From: a virus
Virus record (IMG/VR): IMGVR_UViG_3300025120_000757
Location: 1 to 20,082 of that record
Strand: one strand, 5' to 3'
DNA length: 20,082 bases
In this document: positions 13,301-18,232 of the stretch, piece by piece
Layout: the number at the start of each line of letters is the position of its first letter
Numbering within the stretch: the stretch's first letter is position 1
Notes under the pieces: generated by a model
Databases searched by the model: none
Seen by the model: only the letters and a program-made list of their open reading frames with translations
What the model was told of the DNA's origin: nothing
Translations under genes and position numbers: made by a program

Positions 13301-14958
13301 TAGCATTTAGTGAAATAAATGAAATGGTAATTTTTATAAATGGTGTACTTTCTACTGCATATTCATTTGCTGCAAATGGTAGCTTTGCAACTACAGTAAC
13401 GTTTAACACGCAACCAACAAACACTCAGATGGTTACTATCGTAGCACTAGGAGCAACCACACCAATACAGTATAGTTGGAGCACAAGTGTTGCAGAATAT
13501 TTTAACTATGATGGTAGTACAGCAACTTATCCCCTTTCTAATAGTCTACAAGGTACAAATATTGCTAATATGATAGTTGATAGAGATGGTTTTCGACTAC
13601 GTCCACCAGAAGGTATAGAATACACCGGCGATGGATCAAGTCTTGGTCCTTACTATTTGAGTACAACTGCTAAAACCAATCAAGCATTGATAAGCACTTC
13701 TGACCTATTAGTTTATGTTGATAATGTAAAACAGAACGTGGCAGTTAATTGGTCGTTAAGCACATTCGACGGAAGCAGTGACAGATATGTCGAGTTTAAC
13801 ACACAATCCTTGCCAGTTTCTGGTTCAAAAATACAAATCTTTACAACAACTGAAGCCGATTATACTGTGATTAACACAAGTGATTTAAATCTTAGAGTTA
13901 GTGCCGCATTTGATGCATTGTTTGATGTAACAACATTCAACGACACTGCTCAACAAAACATTATGACAAAGGTTTACGTTGGTCCAACAAGCCAAGGTGT
14001 CACAACAGGAGTAGCATATGATGAAGATCCATATGATGCAAGCGAGTTTGACAAGACTGTTGGTGTAACTATTGATACAAATAACTTTGCCTTAGGAAGA
14101 TTGGTTACTGCAAACGCTAGATTAATTGTTACGCTTAATGGTGAATATCTCCGACCATCAATTGATTTTACAGTAGCAACAGGCAGTGATAACCTCAGTA
14201 TATTAACACTTAATCTAAGTATTCTAAATGCTGCTGATGTATTAGCAGTAACTATGTTTACAAACACAGTCGTTCCTGACAGTCTAAACTTTAGAATATT
14301 CCAAGACATGTTAGGTAATCAAAAGTTACTTAGGTTTAGTACAAAAAATACAACAGAATTAACTGCTGATGTTGCTGTAAATGATGATACGATCTATGTA
14401 GCTAATGCATCCAAACTTGGTGAGCCAAATCTAGAACAAGGGACATTTGGACAAATTATCATTGGGGGCGAACGAATTACATATCGAACTAGAGACACAG
14501 GCAACAATACAGTTAGTGGCTTACGCAGAGGAACTGCAGGAACAGGAGTTTATACTCACTCCACCGATGATATAGTTACTGATGTAGGAGCAGGTGAGCA
14601 GTTACCAACTACATATCAACAAGCAACTGCAACAGATTCTACAATAGGTGATGGTGTTACTAAAATTTATACCACAACAATAACTATACCAACGCTTTTA
14701 GATAGTACCGAACTTGCAGACGCAATAACAGTTACAGTGGGTGGAACAGTGCTTTTACCTGATACTGATTACATTGTTACTGAATCATCTTTAACTAGTA
14801 CAGAAATAACATTCACAACTGCTCCTGCATCTGGAAGTACAATTGCATTTAGTCAGGTTACTGCCAATGTGATGTACGCACAAGGAACTAATACTGCTAG
14901 TAATGGAATTGCATTGCAAGACCAAACTACACCAGCGGCGTTGTTTTTAAAATCCTAG
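1390..14958 (+). CDS. Giant modular virion structural protein (4522 aa; baseplate or tail-fibre periphery, FG-GAP propeller)
   Basis: This single open frame encodes a protein of about half a megadalton. The ATG at 1390 is the first possible start after an in-frame TAA at 1384, with GGAG at 1375-1378 as a ribosome site. Visible regions: residues 1-150, a conserved N-terminus (MAKRIRSEDFLPEIFQ; later FVNFGQYYWIPPGPDSVDVF) typical of large marine myovirus structural proteins; about 824-893 and 1068-1131, beta-rich modules; 1793-1832, a chitin-binding-like module; 2200-2905, seven FG-GAP-type blades with inserted domains; 3465-3530, a core with EYIKEVKPYHVQIREFNLRY; 3581-3652, GGxGY repeats; 3676-3720, a second short WxxNTAFTANQLV-type module; 3879-4153, 4233-4293 and 4421-4489, further beta modules; about 4351-4383, an IIIGGERITYR...GLRRGTAGT motif. 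No signal peptide or membrane span is apparent, as expected for a virion protein. Its place after a baseplate-type gene suggests a baseplate wedge extension or fibre scaffold that contacts host surface glycans. It occupies roughly the genomic place of gp7/gp8 in T4, but I cannot show homology to either. Cysteine is rare. Confidence 0.85.
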   Translation: MAKRIRSEDFLPEIFQTAANKQLLRSTLDQLTQNPKLKPTEGYIGRKIGPGVTASDNYILEPTQTRTDYQLEPGVVQLKTDTSVVENAITYPGIIDSLQMQDANVTRDDRLLESEHYSFDPMVDFDKFVNFGQYYWIPPGPDSVDVFSNGVPTTDTFDVTYNNGYNFSGEAGSLPTLTLVREGNYVFDVNTGGRNFWIQSVPGTSGVLPQQANQSSRDVLGVSNNGDDVGNVVFNVPAKTAQNFFFTLADIGNTDLVEDTLKFSDINNQFVDVFLAANGGIDGITDLQNRTLLITTETDLGWENFTPFDDTLFDQDNPGIPNAAFDNSVAISTNSERYVQWRINFNYANPLRPFIELTKVQDVANLSKTQIQYGTEYANATMYKDAEGEFQRQPLITANLDILYYQDASDELNFGIIRVVDQANSEDLNVNDIIGKPNYTSPNGVVFANGLKINFIGSVVPESYANIEYYVEGVGTAIELLPVTNFVTPETYTKSETVPFDSTAFDNGGFDATSDAPTVQDYMLMNRACIDLNAWCRGNRWFHIDVLNATATYNNTILNIDNNARAKRPILEFKKSLKLFNYGTISTNPVDIIDFAETDAMSNINGTSGYAVDGYSFINGSRVIFNADLDPEVRNKIYTVSFVNLGAGDVIDLQPASLTQPDVATNTIVVVLSGQTEQGKAYWYNGTTWVSAQQKTSTNQPPMFDIFDASGYSLGDEVVYPSSTFIGTKIFSYAIGTGVTDSIIEQPLKYLTIANVGDIVFDNNLYIDKFVYVSGTTSSTQNIDTGFVRQYKTIDTFDKLIGWQTSFTNVVQRQSFSFDFAGDALVLDIEVISDSSLVPVKVFVEGQFVLPNTYTYNTNSAGVTEITFNANVVGQPDTLPAVGAVVEAQVISNSASSIGFYTIPDNLESNAMNENSASFTLGTIRTHYESICQNLENFAGKIHGANNVHDLGNVVPYGELILQQSAPLTLTTPFINERQFDYFRALDLNSNEYNKTKNKILDYVSANDWENKTTAQILDDTLAAINEGKSAITPFYWTDAIPSGSVFETTAYTISPITSYTFDTLNSYNFTSANYKGLLVYLTPKSTGVQEQLVADGHDYTVATDGPRITINSENITLAIGDIITINEYDATYGSYVPATPSMLGLYQVYKPQMFLDNTYITPTNVIQGHDGSLTVAFDNGDYRNNVLLEFEKRCYNNIKLSIEEKYFPPIQAVDVIPGQFRTTEYTLTEINNILNVSFLSWVGTQRVPYKIQTYDADNGFTWNYSQSANRLDGNPLLGFWRGIYFNLYDTDSPDTTPWEMVGLSVKPTWWNTTYGPAPYTSGNTVLWQDMADGKIAYPTGDVIKTQYIRPQLLDCIPTDSQGNLVDPMISIVGSYDINSFKKSWVAGDYAPTQTAWRRSSYYPFAIQRLLALTKPAKYFSWFADRDLYKYDATLKQWLYNKRFRINATELQIYGDGVAKNSYINFIVDYNRVSGLDSTTLLTNRLANLDIRLCYRMAAFSDQGYLKIFSEKSSPNSLNSSLLLPDESFQLSLYKNPSFNEIQYSAVIVQRTVGGWSVAGYSTAKPYFNILKSTAAGTFGTFTVNGFTARVPQTFSDDVVQVPYGYVFTSQSAVVDFLVSYGQLLEKQGLTFDSNENELIINWTQMAQEFIYWVGQEWTVGSVINLNPAANVLKLSQPFSVVESLASENIDDILLNQNFRSLAPEDYAVERLDNELKLIGLNNNTFSFLNARFTSYEHIIVFDNTSIFNDLMYEPVTGARQNRLLINGFTVYDWNGTLDAQGFILNQDNIKEWEPNVAYTKGQIVEYKNSYWSATTILPPSATFVFADWIKSDYNRIQKGLLPNLATKADELEDNYNIKTANLEGDGTLLGLGLIGFRPRQYMQNLNLDDISQAGLYASFLGTKGTITAAETFTSANLGKETAEYDIFENWAIQRGLYGANANRSYFELQLDESKLLSNPSTIAVIDPQEFNNAEQTVLIQNIYKQSYNITNKNILPTISAIPEDVGLPTAGYVNYDDVELKVFDYDDLTNVINDLDNIVVGTNIWVAKANSYDWNIYRVNLVNSTLTTVVDNLNETSTFTFNVPHGLVVGQRLIIKFFNTDVDGAYIVQTVPGLKTLTVNLSLPEGITTITNGDGRCFTLESVRVAQPSDIPALSFSTSLTTGNQVWVDDNGAGNWQVLEKQNPFGVATDIQATIPVIDDLFGTTIAQGLNNQGLLVGATGYSSSRGGVYAFNKNNTGTYLQKTVLSPDASLSFSGFGFSSDAGNTEWAIVGAPASDSNKGYATAINRTASDGSFALYQNFNTGTNDADKFGYSVAVSADERWMYISAPADNKVYAYNKVNVQNQRLEFTGDGASSNFVIQPTMQVSASVAIAQTQIAVTLNNVTQTAGADYTVSISAGSQQVNFTTPPNENDDIVIIRRQSQSYFPTISTTNFSFSTLFTANDIYSMTVIVDGKLLRPFFDYSIVGTNIVLGVAISTGSLTINAKTHWDFVNTFTATGLGASDQFGYDISTTTDGRQILVGTPDATIGTNALAGETYIIDRSVERFQVSNAATVAYTTSVTPTAPVSVTLNGTYLIPTGNANNAQFSVAGSVITIGTTLNPVILTVGDIIEVETNSFSTLQQFNSVLNGGNYFFGRTVDMCSTNCSAYIAMPNDSVVQTEAGSVERWINQSRLFGTITGTVTNPVLTATDTIRINNYYVTLTGTTVASLVTDITTANIPNITASSVGGALQINLVDVSAGEQFIKLQVAPGTGTAFVDLGLTPWVYAQTITAPVPQTYAHFGTSLSISDDANTLVVGAPDATAFLPTTFDNSTTDFDSGSTNLLDPLPESGVAFTYDYLNAANASATNTGKFVYGQQIFDTTLTSLDKFGSSVSYVDGVLLVGAPNDDLNDSSGDFGRVIQLVNANEEASWKAKYTETPVVDAALLNSVFMYNKLSNTVTSYLDFIDPIQGKIIGVAQANIDYIGGLDPAAYNTGTVNNYGSQWRNEHLGEMWWNLSTVRFINYNQDDIAFRARRWGQLFDGSSVDVYQWIESSVTPANYTGIGTVFSTTSYTTTTQLDSAGTFVTTYYYWVKGLTAVSPNKTLSSSGITQYIANPRSSGISYCAAIAPNEITLYNSRNLISGTDTILHVEFDKIANDDNVHSEYDLITVGDKNSFLGTQLYRKFLDSFCGADTVGNLVPDPTLSLADKYGVSFRPRQSLFKNRYLALQNYMIRANKIMRLYPISDSKSFALLNSQEPEPTTASGEWNKRLLTYAELTYQDLRQVSVGYKYLVASDTNNEGLWTIYTVQSGETLLLTRVQTYKTNLYWSYIDWNGANIDGSTYSSANSSSYEVKVYSELLALSGVTDGQWATVVGNSSNKQEVYQYSTTTGEWTRVFLQDGTIAIDSTIWDYSVENFGFDLEVFDAQRFDQAPVTETRQILEALNTQIFTNELEVRRNELLILAFEFIMSEQPAPDWLFKTSLIDVNHKIRDLIEYPIFKRDNQDFVSEYIKEVKPYHVQIREFNLRYEGEDTYNGSVTDFDLPAYYDSLRQQFVSPILDDSENPKSLSAVPSTSSIWTTFPWSQWYQNYKLVISSVTVVNGGTGYTIPPQVVVTGDAVTQATMRAVVNTAGVLTSITLLTAGSGYITTPTVTISGGNGVGATAVAVLQTQQVRDFTTTIAYNRITYTSQVIDWTANTAFTANQLVRFPVPTVGVVNVALPKVYQVISDFTSGSSFDPEKYTIVDASTLDAADRTIGLYNPGPNEPGRELAQVMTGIDYPGVQVDAPDFDQNTGFDIGSYDVNPFDNIDFGPEGLPTYDAGILDVIYESSFTDTYLGTRSTDINVEGGAFIDTYSSHAPEELVPGSEFDTLDFKVFTRPGSDWNGDGHGFEISSISDVFTATGINIVFNSLMQHPVEVNVINSTTKQVLPPAVYSINWVTKTVTVSTSANATIGDTIIVEVYGLGGGSQLYKESFVGDTITNSTQDINVAFSEINEMVIFINGVLSTAYSFAANGSFATTVTFNTQPTNTQMVTIVALGATTPIQYSWSTSVAEYFNYDGSTATYPLSNSLQGTNIANMIVDRDGFRLRPPEGIEYTGDGSSLGPYYLSTTAKTNQALISTSDLLVYVDNVKQNVAVNWSLSTFDGSSDRYVEFNTQSLPVSGSKIQIFTTTEADYTVINTSDLNLRVSAAFDALFDVTTFNDTAQQNIMTKVYVGPTSQGVTTGVAYDEDPYDASEFDKTVGVTIDTNNFALGRLVTANARLIVTLNGEYLRPSIDFTVATGSDNLSILTLNLSILNAADVLAVTMFTNTVVPDSLNFRIFQDMLGNQKLLRFSTKNTTELTADVAVNDDTIYVANASKLGEPNLEQGTFGQIIIGGERITYRTRDTGNNTVSGLRRGTAGTGVYTHSTDDIVTDVGAGEQLPTTYQQATATDSTIGDGVTKIYTTTITIPTLLDSTELADAITVTVGGTVLLPDTDYIVTESSLTSTEITFTTAPASGSTIAFSQVTANVMYAQGTNTASNGIALQDQTTPAALFLKS
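6766..6885 (+). other. Chitin-binding-like (CBM5/12-type) module within the giant protein
   Basis: Residues 1793-1832 of the giant protein read WEPNVAYTKGQIVEYKNSYW followed by SATTILPPSATFVFADW. This fits the short carbohydrate-binding pattern W-x(5)-Y-x-x-G-x-x-V-x-Y-x(3)-Y-x-A of CBM5/12 modules, with aromatic residues at the places that stack on sugar rings. In phage tails such modules are thought to touch host surface glycans or simply to act as small structural spacers. The match is by eye; sugar binding is an inference. Confidence 0.5.
7993..10104 (+). repeat. Seven FG-GAP-type beta-propeller repeats with inserted domains, within the giant protein
   Basis: Seven repeat units can be aligned by their phenylalanine-glycine start and a later VGAP/SAP/VGTP strand. 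The FG phenylalanines are at about residues 2203, 2258, 2312, 2507, 2636, 2783 and 2871 of the giant protein. Clear examples are FGYSVAVSADERWMYISAPA, FGTSLSISDDANTLVVGAPD and FGSSVSYVDGVLLVGAPNDD. Units 1 (LFGTTIAQ...LLVGATG) and 5 (FFGRTVDMCSTNCSAYIAMP) are more diverged. Unit spacing is about 55 residues between blades 1-2 and 2-3 and about 90 between blades 6-7. It is much longer at 3-4 (195), 4-5 (129) and 5-6 (147), where extra domains are inserted. Seven units would close one integrin-alpha-like propeller. The calcium-loop DxNxDGxxD of eukaryotic integrins is not seen, so this looks like the bacterial/phage FG-GAP variety. Confidence 0.75.
12130..12345 (+). repeat. Tandem GGxGY glycine-rich beta repeats within the giant protein
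   Basis: Residues 3581-3652 contain two related units: VVNGGTGYTIPPQVVVTGD, then LTAGSGYITTPTVTISGGNG, separated by an alanine/valine stretch. The pattern (small)-G-x-G-Y-x-x-x-P-x-V-x-V/I-(S/T)-G is a common glycine-turn beta repeat in phage fibres and bacterial adhesins. It probably forms a compact stalk or linker between the conserved core and the C-terminal modules. Confidence 0.6.
13024..14856 (+). repeat. Run of diverged beta-sandwich-like modules at the C-terminus of the giant protein
   Basis: At least five related units of about 60-80 residues lie at residues 3879-3945, 3952-4021, 4078-4153, 4233-4293 and 4421-4489; a partial one lies at 4037-4077. Each shows a central strand ending in a short turn such as VTLNGEYLRPSIDFTV or VTVGGTVLLPDTDYIV, then a strand like EITFTTAPASGSTIAF. 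The shared pattern is (V/I)xVxGxxLxPxxDYxVxxxxIxFxxxPxxGDxIxI. Similar units occur earlier in the same protein (824-893, 1068-1131, 2348-2424, 2437-2490, 2547-2617). DNA-level identity is low, so the duplications are old. They look like stacked tail-fibre or baseplate decoration domains. Confidence 0.6.
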
Positions 14959-14982
14959 GTAGAAAAGTAAGGTAAATACAGC

Positions 14983-15642
14983 ATGGAACAAGAAAACGCA
15001 AATGAGGATTTAGTGACAGAGTCAGAAGAAATACGTCCTAATGAAAACGGACAAATTGCTATCAGTGGTCATATCAAAATATTTGATCCTAACAGCGGAG
15101 AAGTTATTGTTGACAAACGCAACGCTATACACTATGAAAACATAAGTGAATCATTGGCAAACAGTCTTGCTAACAAAGCAGTAGGACAGATTTACAGCAT
15201 GGCATTTGGCAATGGCGGTAGTAGTGTAGATCCAACAGGTGTTATTACATATCTTCCACCAAATACTACTGGTCAAAATGCTAACTTGTACAATCCAACA
15301 TACTCAAAAGTTGTTGATGATAACAGTTCAGCTAACACCGACACAACTAGAAACAAACTTACTGTAACACACACCGGTGGAAAAGTCTACAGTGATATAC
15401 TAGTAAGTTGTTTGTTAGATTACGGCGAGCCAAGTGGTCAACAAGCATTTGACAATTCAACTGACTTTAACGGCGATTATGTTTTTGATGAACTAGGATT
15501 AAAAACATGGAACGGAAGTGCAACTGATTTGAGATTGATTACACATGTAATTTTCCACCCAGTGCAGAAGAGTTTAAACAGACAGATACAGATTGATTAT
15601 ACTGTGCGTATACAGACACTAACCAATCTAAGTTCGACATAA
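14983..15642 (+). CDS. Virion structural protein of the marine T4-like phage type (219 aa)
   Basis: The start ATG is the first possible one after an in-frame TAA at 14968, with TAAGG at 14968-14972 as ribosome site. The first 20 residues are acidic and probably flexible. From about residue 28 the sequence GHIKIFDPNSGEVIVDKRNA and then a glycine-rich segment (MAFGNGGSSVDPTGVITYL) and NTTGQNANLYNPTYSKVV are of a type I associate with structural genes of marine cyanophages and pelagiphages, near the tail genes. The body is beta-rich with no membrane span or enzyme motif. It sits 24 bases after the giant gene and directly before a fibre gene, so it may be a connector between baseplate and fibre. 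No specific T4 counterpart is recognised, and the precise role is not known. Confidence 0.75.
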   Translation: MEQENANEDLVTESEEIRPNENGQIAISGHIKIFDPNSGEVIVDKRNAIHYENISESLANSLANKAVGQIYSMAFGNGGSSVDPTGVITYLPPNTTGQNANLYNPTYSKVVDDNSSANTDTTRNKLTVTHTGGKVYSDILVSCLLDYGEPSGQQAFDNSTDFNGDYVFDELGLKTWNGSATDLRLITHVIFHPVQKSLNRQIQIDYTVRIQTLTNLSST

Positions 15643-15645
15643 ATA
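15638..15645 (+). promoter_or_regulatory. T4-type late promoter octamer, upstream copy
   Basis: CATAAATA matches the NATAAATA late motif used by T4-like phages, which read it with the gp55 late sigma factor plus sliding clamp. It overlaps the TAA stop of the 219-residue gene and lies 53 bases before the next ATG. It could be a second start site for the 508-residue gene or a chance match in AT-rich DNA. Confidence 0.4.
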
Positions 15646-15663
15646 GTGCTATATTATTTAGAT

Positions 15664-15671
15664 AATAAATA
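15664..15671 (+). promoter_or_regulatory. T4-type late promoter octamer, main copy
   Basis: AATAAATA matches NATAAATA and is 26 bases before the ATG at 15698. Initiation about six bases downstream would leave a leader of roughly 20 bases that still carries the GGAG ribosome site at 15685-15688. An all-AT inverted repeat (TATTAT-TTAG-ATAATA, 15652-15667) overlaps its left edge. Confidence 0.6.
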
Positions 15672-15697
15672 CACTTGTACAAACGGAGTAAAATAAA

Positions 15698-17224
15698 ATG
15701 GCATATACCATTAACCTAACAGATGGTACAATATTTGCAGTAGTTGCAGATGGTACTATTAATACAGATTCAAGTCAAACGCTAGTTGGAAAAAACTACG
15801 CTGGATACGGTGAGTTCTTAGATGAGAACTTTGTAAGACTGCTAGAAAATGCAGCCAATACCAGTGCACCAGGAGCACCTTTAACAGGTCAACTTTGGTA
15901 TGACAAAACAAACAATATAATAAAAGTTTATAATGGTACAATATTTAAATCTCTATCAGGTGCGATAGCAAGTGGTAGTCAACCAACTTCTAATGTAAGT
16001 GGTGATTTATGGTTTGATACCACAAACGATCAGCTAAAAGTATACAACGGTACAAGTTTTATAACCATCGGTCCTGCAAGTACAAGTGGACAGGGCACAT
16101 CAGGTGCAATTGTAACAACTATCACAGATAATGTTGCAAGTGATCATGTTGTGGTACAGATGTTTGTAAACAACGTAATAGTTTCAATCTTCTCTAAAGA
16201 CGCTACGTTTACTCCGGCAGCGGCCATAAGTGGATTTGCAACTATTGGTCCAGGTTTGAACATGAGTACAACAGTATCAAACGCAGTATTCAACGGAACT
16301 GCTTCTAATGCAGATACCTTAGACACATTAAATTCAACTAGTTTTATGAGATCAGATGCAGCCACAAGTAATAATACAAGTGTAAGCATACTAGCTGATA
16401 CTGGATTGTACGTAGGTGCTGACAGTGACGGTCATATTAGTGTTAGCGGAAATGATGTACGAATTGACAATGACACACAAGACGGTGATTTAATTTTCCG
16501 TGTAAATGATGGTGGAGTTGTAACAACTGCTATGACTATTGATGGAGCAACATCAGTTGTTACTATCAATACAAGTACTGTATCTACAGGCAATATAACC
16601 GGTAGTAATTTAATTACTGCTGGCCAGGCAATTGCAACCGGTAACGTAACAGGTGGAAATTTAAATACTGGTGGTAGAGTAGTTGCAACAGGAAACGTTA
16701 GTGCCGCTAATATGGGAGTCGGAACTGGTGATGTCGCACTCGGCAGTATAACAAATAACAATTCAACTGGAGTTGGAAACATTGGTGCAAGTGGAGCAAC
16801 ATTTAACACAGTACATGCTCTAGCAACGTCAGCACAATATGCTGATATGGCAGAACGTTTTCATGCAGATGCAGAATACTCAGCAGGCACAGTAGTTGAA
16901 CTAGGTGGTATTAACGAAGTAACACTTTGCGTAGATGATTTAAGCGACATAGTATTTGGAGTTGTTTCAACCAAGGCTGCTTATTTAATGAACGGCGGCG
17001 CCGGTTCAAATGAAACACATCCACCAATAGCAATGAGTGGAAGAGTACCCGTAAACGTGATGGGATTTATTGCCAAAGGTGACAGACTTGTGAGTGCAGG
17101 AAACGGATATGCAAGAGCAGCAACTTTAGATGAAGTTACTGCTTTTAATGTTATTGGTAGAGCTCTAGAAAGCAAAACAGACGAGGGTTTTGGTTCTGTA
17201 GAAGCGATTGTGAAAATTGCTTAA
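15698..17224 (+). CDS. Tail-fibre-like structural protein with conserved C-terminal domain (508 aa)
   Basis: The ATG at 15698 follows GGAG by nine bases and an in-frame TAA at 15689, which fixes the start. Two copies of a short beta repeat are clear: GQLWYDKTNNIIKVYNGTIF at residue 64 and GDLWFDTTNDQLKVYNGTSF at residue 102, a motif common at the base of phage fibres. Residues 298-340 hold a three-fold TGN(I/V)(T/S)xxN repeat (TGNITGSNL, TGNVTGGNL, TGNVSAANM), probably a beta-helical or trimeric stalk. Residues 376-508 form a compact conserved domain beginning ATSAQYADMAERFHADA and containing THPPIAMSGRVPVNVMG; this domain caps many fibres in marine T4-like phages. It is distantly reminiscent of the Peptidase_G2 intramolecular-chaperone domain of phage appendages, but I see no proof of self-cleavage. 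The protein is probably a trimeric distal or short fibre used in host contact. Confidence 0.8.
   Translation: MAYTINLTDGTIFAVVADGTINTDSSQTLVGKNYAGYGEFLDENFVRLLENAANTSAPGAPLTGQLWYDKTNNIIKVYNGTIFKSLSGAIASGSQPTSNVSGDLWFDTTNDQLKVYNGTSFITIGPASTSGQGTSGAIVTTITDNVASDHVVVQMFVNNVIVSIFSKDATFTPAAAISGFATIGPGLNMSTTVSNAVFNGTASNADTLDTLNSTSFMRSDAATSNNTSVSILADTGLYVGADSDGHISVSGNDVRIDNDTQDGDLIFRVNDGGVVTTAMTIDGATSVVTINTSTVSTGNITGSNLITAGQAIATGNVTGGNLNTGGRVVATGNVSAANMGVGTGDVALGSITNNNSTGVGNIGASGATFNTVHALATSAQYADMAERFHADAEYSAGTVVELGGINEVTLCVDDLSDIVFGVVSTKAAYLMNGGAGSNETHPPIAMSGRVPVNVMGFIAKGDRLVSAGNGYARAATLDEVTAFNVIGRALESKTDEGFGSVEAIVKIA
15887..16075 (+). repeat. Duplicated LW(Y/F)D...KVYNG repeat in the 508-aa fibre protein
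   Basis: Two units of about 25 residues start 38 residues apart (residues 64 and 102). They share G(Q/D)LW(Y/F)D-x-TN(N/D)-x-(I/L)KVYNGT-x-F. This repeat is typical of the shaft or attachment region of phage fibres. Confidence 0.8.
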
Positions 17225-17229
17225 CCAAA

Positions 17230-17237
17230 TATAAATA
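17230..17237 (+). promoter_or_regulatory. Perfect T4 late promoter octamer TATAAATA
   Basis: TATAAATA is an exact copy of the T4 late -10 element. It starts five bases after the previous stop codon (17222-17224) and ends 37 bases before the ATG at 17275. The AGGA ribosome site is at 17261-17264. It would give the 301-residue gene its own strong late transcription. Confidence 0.75.
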
Positions 17238-17274
17238 TGAATATAAGCATGAGATCAAAAAGGAATAAAATTAA

Positions 17275-18180
17275 ATGACATACTCAGCAGGAAACACCAT
17301 TCTGGATGATGACTACAATGGGTTCAAGGACACTGTAAATGCAACAAACGCAACTGGTAGTGGAACCCAAGGATATGGTCAACCAGTAGTTGCCGCAGTA
17401 AGTGCTGGAGCCACAGTTACAGCAACACAATGGGTAACACTTTTGACTCCAATAAATGAAATGGCAGCACATCAAGGTACATCAATTACATCAATAACAA
17501 ATCCAGTTTTAGGTGACACAATCGCTGCATATTCAGCCTTGTCAACAAATATTACAGCCGTAACTGGCGATAACAGATTTAATGCAGCTGCAAGCGGAAA
17601 TGATGGAAGTGTAAGTTCAGTAACCACTGCAACATGGACTGCTAGTGCAGTACTAACAAAAACATTTACGTTTGCAAGTGCAGCTCAGCTAAGATACTTT
17701 TTTAACGCAGGTGGAATGTTGCGTTTTAGTTGGAGTAGAACAGGTGGTACTTCAAACAGTCAGAACACTGCATGGTCAAACCTTTTTAATGCATGTGGAG
17801 TAATTGCACTCACAGGTGATGCAAACTCAAAGTCGATTGCAAGTGTGTCATATACTGGAACAACAAAAATTGGCGGATCAGGTTCACCTACTACACTGCG
17901 TACTGACCTTGGTTTACAGAACTTTACCACAAACACAGTTTTATTTGCTCAAGCAGCTGCTGGTGCTGGATATACTACCAACAATATTAGTTTTGCAGCG
18001 GCTATTAGTGGAGCAGTAGTAACTATTACAACTACACTTTCAGATGGTTCGGGAGGTTTTACTGACTCAGTTGATGGTACACTAACACAAGTTTCAACTA
18101 TACGTGAACCAAGTAATACTCATCTTGATATAACATGGGGAACAACTACTCAGAACTCACCAAGTTGGGTAACTTCATAA
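17275..18180 (+). CDS. Virion structural protein, probable fibre or tail decoration (301 aa)
   Basis: The ATG directly follows an in-frame TAA (17272-17274) and lies ten bases after AGGA. The N-terminus (TYSAGNTILDDDYNGFKDTV) and the segment near residues 139-159 (LRYFFNAGGMLRFSWSRTGG) are of a type I associate with structural proteins of marine T4-like phages. The rest is rich in Thr, Ser, Ala and Gly, with long beta-prone stretches and no enzyme motif, membrane span or signal peptide. It is the last gene before a strong terminator and is driven by a perfect late promoter, which fits a protein needed in many copies, such as a fibre tip, whisker-like or head/tail decoration protein. The exact location in the virion is not known. 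Confidence 0.75.
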   Translation: MTYSAGNTILDDDYNGFKDTVNATNATGSGTQGYGQPVVAAVSAGATVTATQWVTLLTPINEMAAHQGTSITSITNPVLGDTIAAYSALSTNITAVTGDNRFNAAASGNDGSVSSVTTATWTASAVLTKTFTFASAAQLRYFFNAGGMLRFSWSRTGGTSNSQNTAWSNLFNACGVIALTGDANSKSIASVSYTGTTKIGGSGSPTTLRTDLGLQNFTTNTVLFAQAAAGAGYTTNNISFAAAISGAVVTITTTLSDGSGGFTDSVDGTLTQVSTIREPSNTHLDITWGTTTQNSPSWVTS

Positions 18181-18201
18181 TAATAATATAAAAAATTATA
18201 C

Positions 18202-18232
18202 AACCCTAGTTTTTATTAACTAGGGTTTTTTT
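18202..18232 (+). terminator. Strong intrinsic terminator closing the structural gene block
   Basis: A ten-base-pair stem (AACCCTAGTT at 18202-18211 with AACTAGGGTT at 18218-18227) encloses a six-base loop TTTATT, and the T-run continues to 18232. It lies 21 bases after the stop of the 301-residue gene, so late transcripts of the structural block should end here. Confidence 0.92.

Noticed and set aside
13974-14309. A 111-codon open frame on the minus strand
   Set aside because: It is antisense to the C-terminal modules of the giant gene with no start signals and no recognisable domain.
16432-16809. A 125-codon open frame on the minus strand
   Set aside because: It mirrors the repetitive stalk of the fibre gene; the Pro/Val/Leu-rich low-complexity product is a reverse-strand artefact.
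18188-18195. TATAAAAA, one mismatch from a late promoter
   Set aside because: It lies upstream of the strong terminator, so it could not usefully serve the next gene, and such AT-rich near matches are expected by chance.
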